Shown here piece after piece: positions 39,689-43,347 of a stretch of 43,347 nt of DNA. The notes under the pieces were generated by a model that was given only the letters and a program-made list of their open reading frames with translations, was not told the DNA's origin and ran no database searches. The stretch spans positions 1 through 43,347 of the IMG/VR virus record IMGVR_UViG_3300003324_000374; one strand, given 5' to 3'. Every line of letters starts with the position of its first letter. Within the stretch, counting starts at the first letter, position 1. Both the position numbers and the translations under genes were made by a program. This DNA comes from a virus.

Positions 39689-42012
39689 GATTGTGCTTCC
39701 TTATAAGCTTTGATGATTAATTTAGGATCAGTTATTTCCATGTCTTTATGGCCAATTTTTATATATAACCTGGGCTTATTTGTTTCTCCCGGCATTACGA
39801 TTGGTGTCCTGCCTTCTTTAAGATGAGGGTGCCAATCATATCCTAAAGATTGCAATAGCTCTCTTCTTTTGTTCCTCGCAATGCGTTTGTCTGCTCCAAT
39901 TTCTTTAAGTAATAAATCTAATGGCGCAGAGCATATCCAACCACCTTTGAATCCTACCTTCTCAGATTCCACGGCTTCTAATATCTCATGCTCAACTCTT
40001 CCGAAACCATGTTGAATAGCGTCTTCCGTAGTTGAAGTAATAGGCGCACGTGTGCATTTAAGAGGATTAAACTCATCTTGAATTGGATAATTTAAGAAGA
40101 AATGAGCCATATTAGCGAAGCCGCCTTTATTAGCCCATTCATATAAGTCTGGGAAATATTCTCCCATCATGTCATCTTTAATTAAATCTTCTACGCATTG
40201 TTGCGCTGTATAAAATATAGCAAATCTCCTATCATCTTTAGATTTTCTAAGAGCGTCCTTGTGGTTAGAGTTAATGATGTAGTTACAACAAACGTCTTTC
40301 ATGACCTTCTTTTTACCTTTTCCTTCAATCATTCTACGTTCGAGATCGATCATAGGTTTGAGGGCTTCCATAATCTCAGCGCGAGAATCAGGATAATAAG
40401 CATCTTCAATGGACACAAATATTGTGCCTTCTTCCCAATCGTTAAACTTGCTGGCGATTTCTTCTGCGCGAGGAGAACGTGTATAGCAATCGCCTATTAT
40501 GTATGCGACTAATCTTGAAAAGAACGTTTTACCATTACCTTGCGTTCCTTGAAGCACAATACACCATTTAAACTTCTTACCGATATATTGAACAAGAGCA
40601 GCTATATAATTTATGATAATATCTTGGTCTCTTTTGTTGGGAAATAATTTTTGGATATGATTCATTAATGGCGTGATATCACCTTCAGTAGCTACGCATT
40701 TATATGGCCAATATCGGTTAACAACTAACTCTCCATCATTATTAAACACGTGGCCAAAAGGTAAGTCTGGCCGAAAAGTACTACTGTTAACTTTTGGAAA
40801 TTTTGCCCCTGTTGATAAGGTAAATGAGTCCCAGGCTTTGTTCGTTGTCTTGGCATTGTTATGATCCATGACGAAGGTATAGCCGCCATACATCACGTTA
40901 AATCGATCTCTATCTAATAAATATCCGCCTGGAATTAAAATTGAATTTTCATGACAAACATAAGTGCACCCCTGATAATATTCAATCTGTTCCTGGATAG
41001 TAAGAAACCCGTTCCCAGACGTGCCTATGATTTGACCTTTATCTTCAGTCTTGTTAGAATCCTGTTGCTTGTTTTTAGAAAAACATCCTGTGTTCTTACC
41101 GCGGGCGTTCCTAATCGTTCGCGGTAAATAATCCTCTCTTTCCCATTTCTCGCGATATAATTTTGATTTTTTCATAAGGGTTAACATCCGCTCTGCATTA
41201 CATCCAGTCCAGAAAGCTAGATGCTGCGCAAGTGCCGCGTCTGCACTAGAACGGTTATATACGTCAGTATCGTGCGGATAAAACCGGGACAATTCATCCT
41301 CATTATTTTCCCATAAATCTTGAAACGTAGCGCTGGTATTTTGACCAAATTTAGCTTTCATGCTCTTTGATGAGCATGCCATTCTGATAAGTTCCTCATC
41401 ATCTTCTGGCCCATTCCACTCTTCCATTGGTTTGTCAGACCACCAGTCCTTATCGATAGTTGAAACTGATTGAGAATTAAAATATTCAGCATTAATTTCT
41501 TTAAGAGCTTCCGTAAAATCTAAAGCTGCATCTCCTGCCGCGTGAATACCTGTTAAAGCAATAAAACGTTTGGATGTATAGAATTCCAAGCCTAATTTAT
41601 CATTTCTACATCCATGATCAAAATCAGCGCAAGAAGCAATAATATGTAATCCTCTTCCTGATGTTGATACTTCTATTGCGGCGCCAGCTAATTTCTGCAA
41701 TAGAGATTTTGATAGTTCCGACCATCCAGTAGCTTGGTCATAGCATGAGTCTATATCTAACAAAAAGAACGGATCGGACTCAGTAAGAACGAATCCTACT
41801 CCATAAGACTCACCCAATGATTTTGCAGCGATTGAAGCTAAATCAAAATCCATCCATATGGACGGATCGTGAGCATCCCAAGTTTGTCCAGTTTTATGAT
41901 TTATTGGACGTTTGATTTTTTTATTTACATTAGATGGATTATCGGTTATTGAGTATACTATAAATTGATGATATTTTTTAAGTGAATTGAATGCCGCTGG
42001 TAATATATCCAT
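39685..42012 (-). CDS. Primase-helicase: PrimPol-like N-terminus, SF3 helicase C-terminus
   Basis: 775 residues. N-terminal primase-polymerase domain (about 1-180): FFLLDIDSC (82-90) with the metal-binding acidic pair, STSGRGLHI (116-124) and KRFIALTG (148-155). A linker leads to a D5/DUF5906-type helicase: Walker A GTQGNGKT (489-496), Walker B-like IFVSIED (531-537) and the NSNHKDALRKSKDDRRF sensor/arginine region. It would prime and unwind at the replication fork, working with the DNA polymerase and SF2 helicase. AAAGGGAAT precedes the ATG. Confidence 0.92.
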   Translation of the reverse strand: MDILPAAFNSLKKYHQFIVYSITDNPSNVNKKIKRPINHKTGQTWDAHDPSIWMDFDLASIAAKSLGESYGVGFVLTESDPFFLLDIDSCYDQATGWSELSKSLLQKLAGAAIEVSTSGRGLHIIASCADFDHGCRNDKLGLEFYTSKRFIALTGIHAAGDAALDFTEALKEINAEYFNSQSVSTIDKDWWSDKPMEEWNGPEDDEELIRMACSSKSMKAKFGQNTSATFQDLWENNEDELSRFYPHDTDVYNRSSADAALAQHLAFWTGCNAERMLTLMKKSKLYREKWEREDYLPRTIRNARGKNTGCFSKNKQQDSNKTEDKGQIIGTSGNGFLTIQEQIEYYQGCTYVCHENSILIPGGYLLDRDRFNVMYGGYTFVMDHNNAKTTNKAWDSFTLSTGAKFPKVNSSTFRPDLPFGHVFNNDGELVVNRYWPYKCVATEGDITPLMNHIQKLFPNKRDQDIIINYIAALVQYIGKKFKWCIVLQGTQGNGKTFFSRLVAYIIGDCYTRSPRAEEIASKFNDWEEGTIFVSIEDAYYPDSRAEIMEALKPMIDLERRMIEGKGKKKVMKDVCCNYIINSNHKDALRKSKDDRRFAIFYTAQQCVEDLIKDDMMGEYFPDLYEWANKGGFANMAHFFLNYPIQDEFNPLKCTRAPITSTTEDAIQHGFGRVEHEILEAVESEKVGFKGGWICSAPLDLLLKEIGADKRIARNKRRELLQSLGYDWHPHLKEGRTPIVMPGETNKPRLYIKIGHKDMEITDPKLIIKAYKEAQS

Positions 42013-42033
42013 GTGAGATATTCCCTTTAAAAG

Positions 42034-42339
42034 TTATTTGGAGAGATACAAAATTACCTTTGCCCGAAGTTTCGAGTCAAGCTTTTTAGTCAAAGGATCG
42101 TTAAGTACCATGCCTTGCGCAATTATTTCCACGATTTCATCTGAGATAGCCTGCTTCATCACCAAGTGTTTAAGGTTATCTATGGATTGAAAATATCGTG
42201 TCACTAAACCATACGACACACCCGCTCGTTTTGCCACTCCATCTCTTGTTATATGGCTATAGCCTATCTCTTTGGATAGGTCTATAGCTACTGATAATAA
42301 TTCCCCTTTTCGTTCTGTTGGTAATTTTCTTTCTCTCAT
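42034..42339 (-). CDS. TetR-like HTH regulator, short (101 aa)
   Basis: The start at 42339 (MRERKLPTERKGELL) lies one base after the previous stop, with GGGAT upstream; an earlier in-frame ATG at 42444 is within the neighbouring zinc-protein gene. GYSHITRDGVAKRAGVSYGLVTRYFQSIDNLKHLV is a textbook TetR DNA-binding domain. The ligand-binding domain is missing; only about 35 residues follow. Short TetR-like proteins of this build are known from phages. It is the best candidate to bind one of the two palindrome classes. Confidence 0.82.
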   Translation of the reverse strand: MRERKLPTERKGELLSVAIDLSKEIGYSHITRDGVAKRAGVSYGLVTRYFQSIDNLKHLVMKQAISDEIVEIIAQGMVLNDPLTKKLDSKLRAKVILYLSK

Positions 42340-42340
42340 T

Positions 42341-42535
42341 TTATAAATCCCGTTGTTCCCCGCAGTCCTTACATACCGTGTAAGAGCCGCCTTCAGGGTC
42401 AGTAAAATTTTTGTAAACTTTCGTTCGAGAATGTTTACAGCCATTTATTTTGGCCAAGCATTTCTTGCAGACTATGGCCTTTTCTCTTAACATGATTTTC
42501 AATCCATCGAGTCTTCCGCATTCCTTGCACATCAT
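42341..42535 (-). CDS. Zinc-ribbon protein (64 aa)
   Basis: The start at 42535 is chosen because GGAG lies 7 bases upstream; an ATG at 42550 has no site. Two pairs of C-x2-C knuckles, CKEC and CKKC, then a third, CKDC near the C-terminus, suggest a zinc ribbon plus an extra knuckle. YKNFTDPEGGSYTVCKDCGEQ resembles small phage zinc fingers. Its stop is one base before the TetR-like start. Confidence 0.72.
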   Translation of the reverse strand: MMCKECGRLDGLKIMLREKAIVCKKCLAKINGCKHSRTKVYKNFTDPEGGSYTVCKDCGEQRDL

Positions 42536-42536
42536 C

Positions 42537-42608
42537 TCAATCGTCTCCATTCAATAATTTTTCAAGTTCTTCCAATTGTTGCTCATCTAACTCCCTATCT
42601 TCTAGCAC
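42537..42608 (-). CDS. Micro-ORF with strong ribosome binding site (23 aa)
   Basis: A GTG start at 42608 has GGGAGG about 10 bases upstream and runs 23 codons of mostly Glu/Leu/Asp (LEDRELDEQQLEELEKLLNGDD). It overlaps the end of the 55-residue gene and the start of the zinc-ribbon gene, so it could be a coupling peptide or a small acidic inhibitor. Evidence is only the strong site and position. Confidence 0.35.
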   Translation of the reverse strand: MLEDRELDEQQLEELEKLLNGDD

Positions 42609-42762
42609 CTTTAATTTCCTCCCAAATAAATCCTAATAAAAATTTCATCCAAAAACGTTGCCACTTGCTCGGTTTGTACCACGTGGAAATTGAATATTGA
42701 TTATTTCCACCTAAATATAATGACCAATAACCTATTTCTAACTCTGGTTTAATAAAGTTCAT
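42595..42762 (-). CDS. Small hypothetical protein, Trp-rich (55 aa)
   Basis: AAAAGGAGATACGGAA precedes the ATG at 42762. SLYLGGNNQYSISTWYKPSKWQRFWMKFLLGFIWEE (14-49) matches a motif (y.SistWYKPs.wQR...k.LLG..WEE) that I have seen in small proteins of many phages. It is aromatic and probably membrane-peripheral. Function unknown. It overlaps the previous gene by 14 bases. Confidence 0.72.
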   Translation of the reverse strand: MNFIKPELEIGYWSLYLGGNNQYSISTWYKPSKWQRFWMKFLLGFIWEEIKGARR

Positions 42763-42943
42763 TTCCGTATCTCCTTTTAGCTAAACATTGAACAACTACG
42801 TCAATACAGTCATGGCATGGGATTAATTCACCGTGTGCTCCATTAATAACTGCTGCTTCCGTATCTTTAAAATAAAAAGATAAATCTAGTTCTTTACCAC
42901 ACCACGCTTTATTATCTTCGCAAGTATTTTTAATGTGATTCAT
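42749..42943 (-). CDS. Small Cys-containing protein (64 aa)
   Basis: The start at 42943 (MNHIKNTCEDNKAWCGKEL) is chosen for AAGGA upstream and the ATGA overlap with the VRR-NUC stop. Two pairs, C-x6-C and C-x2-C (CHDC), could bind one zinc. A middle strand pair (LDLSFYFKDTEAAVINGAHG) separates them. No family recognised. Confidence 0.7.
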   Translation of the reverse strand: MNHIKNTCEDNKAWCGKELDLSFYFKDTEAAVINGAHGELIPCHDCIDVVVQCLAKRRYGNELY

Positions 42944-43341
42944 AAAGTTCCTTCTCCTGTCGCGAAACAAGCATCTCCACCCTGACTAGTGATAAGTTCT
43001 ATCCATCTCATTTGCGCTATTTCGTGGGGGGTGCCTCTATATTTCCAGCCACTATGTTTAATCTCTCTACTAACAAATTGCCCTATTACCATTCCTACCA
43101 TTGTTTCTCTTATTTTAATTGGCCTGATACCAATTAAATCGGCAGATTTAATAAAATCATTCATTTTTCCTGATTCATTAGCTAACCCAAATCTAATCCA
43201 TCTGCCGTCTATTGATTGTAGTGCTCCTACATTATTTTTCCAAAGGCGGCAACCTTTCTTACTGGCTTCTAATCTTACGATACTAGTAACCGCTGCTTCC
43301 GATTTACCTTCTTCACAATTGATAAAGATTTCTTTAAATCT
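42940..43341 (-). CDS. VRR-NUC nuclease domain, C-terminal part (split by frameshift at the junction)
   Basis: About 134 codons without a stop, from 43341 to the TGA at 42940-42942. The VRR-NUC fold is clear: SEAAVTSIVRLEASKKGCRLWKNNVGAL, RFGLANES..MNDFIKSADLIGI (catalytic D), FVSREIKHSGWKY (E-x-K) and PHEIAQMRWIELITSQGG. This nuclease family resolves or cleaves branched DNA in phage replication. There is no ATG, GTG or TTG before the domain in this frame. Read across the junction, the leader at 1-69 is one base out of frame. Either the circle is mis-joined or missequenced by one A, or the gene is broken. An internal ATG at 43162-43164 would give only 74 residues. Confidence 0.85.
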   Translation of the reverse strand, partial: RFKEIFINCEEGKSEAAVTSIVRLEASKKGCRLWKNNVGALQSIDGRWIRFGLANESGKMNDFIKSADLIGIRPIKIRETMVGMVIGQFVSREIKHSGWKYRGTPHEIAQMRWIELITSQGGDACFATGEGTL

Positions 43342-43347
43342 TCAATG
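43326..43347. repeat. Terminal direct repeat, right copy
   Basis: Identical to bases 1-22. When one copy is removed the genome closes as a circle, but the VRR-NUC frame does not. This leaves the exact junction sequence open. Confidence 0.9.

Noticed and set aside
40198-40512. 104-codon plus-strand frame opposite the primase gene
   Set aside because: Antisense shadow of a clear protein-coding gene, with no ribosome binding site or family pattern.
1-43347. CRISPR array or insertion sequence
   Set aside because: No regularly spaced direct repeats and no transposase motifs were seen anywhere.

Overview
The window looks like the complete genome of a small tailed phage with a contractile tail (myovirus morphotype). 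It is AT-rich and assembled as a circle: the first 22 bases are repeated as the last 22. Genes are dense, short, and joined by ATGA or TAATG overlaps. I see no integrase, no tRNA, no CRISPR array and no insertion sequence, so a lytic life style is the simpler reading. The host cannot be read with confidence. Sec signal peptides, a lipobox-like protein, a GH108 muramidase with a holin, and the gene set (DUF2800, DUF2815, family A polymerase, VRR-NUC, DUF3383 sheath) suggest a Gram-negative, probably proteobacterial, host.

Layout. (1) An early plus-strand replication block (2160-9843) holds small hypotheticals, a RecB-like nuclease with an iron-sulfur type cysteine set (DUF2800), two DUF1737-like small proteins, a DUF2815 DNA-binding protein, a protein with a 2-oxoglutarate/Fe(II) oxygenase motif set, DNA polymerase A and a cytosine-C5 methyltransferase. 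It is followed by a membrane-protein block (9895-11095). (2) A minus-strand replication block starts near 2120 and runs through the sequence junction down to about 39.47 kb: SF2 helicase, several Cys-rich mini-proteins, a VRR-NUC nuclease that spans the junction with a frameshift, a TetR-like HTH protein and a primase-helicase. (3) One long minus-strand late block (37501 down to 11136) encodes terminase, tail fiber and C1q-like virion proteins, portal, Mu F-like protein, protease/scaffold, decoration, capsid, connectors, sheath, tube, chaperones, a short tape measure, baseplate, collar fiber and a lysis cassette. It ends at a strong terminator. (4) A structured noncoding region (37502-37958) and an accessory cassette of secreted proteins plus a MerR-like HTH protein (37959-39317) lie between terminase and primase.

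Regulation is the most interesting part. Two families of promoter-embedded palindromes recur. Class 1 is TTGAC(A/T)-N3-TATAG-N8-CTATA(G/C)T with exactly 17 bp between -35 and -10. It occurs three times, each time in front of genes for membrane or secreted proteins. Class 2 is TTGAC-N6-GT(C/T)AATA. It occurs three times, at the divergent early promoter and at two internal points of the replication blocks. Where these modules overlap the end of an upstream gene they write the same C-terminal peptide into unrelated proteins. Other notable points are a methyltransferase with a second, family-like reading frame inside it, a nested scaffold start, a probable -1 frameshift in the tail chaperone, a tandem domain duplication in the sheath, and two structured intergenic RNAs.
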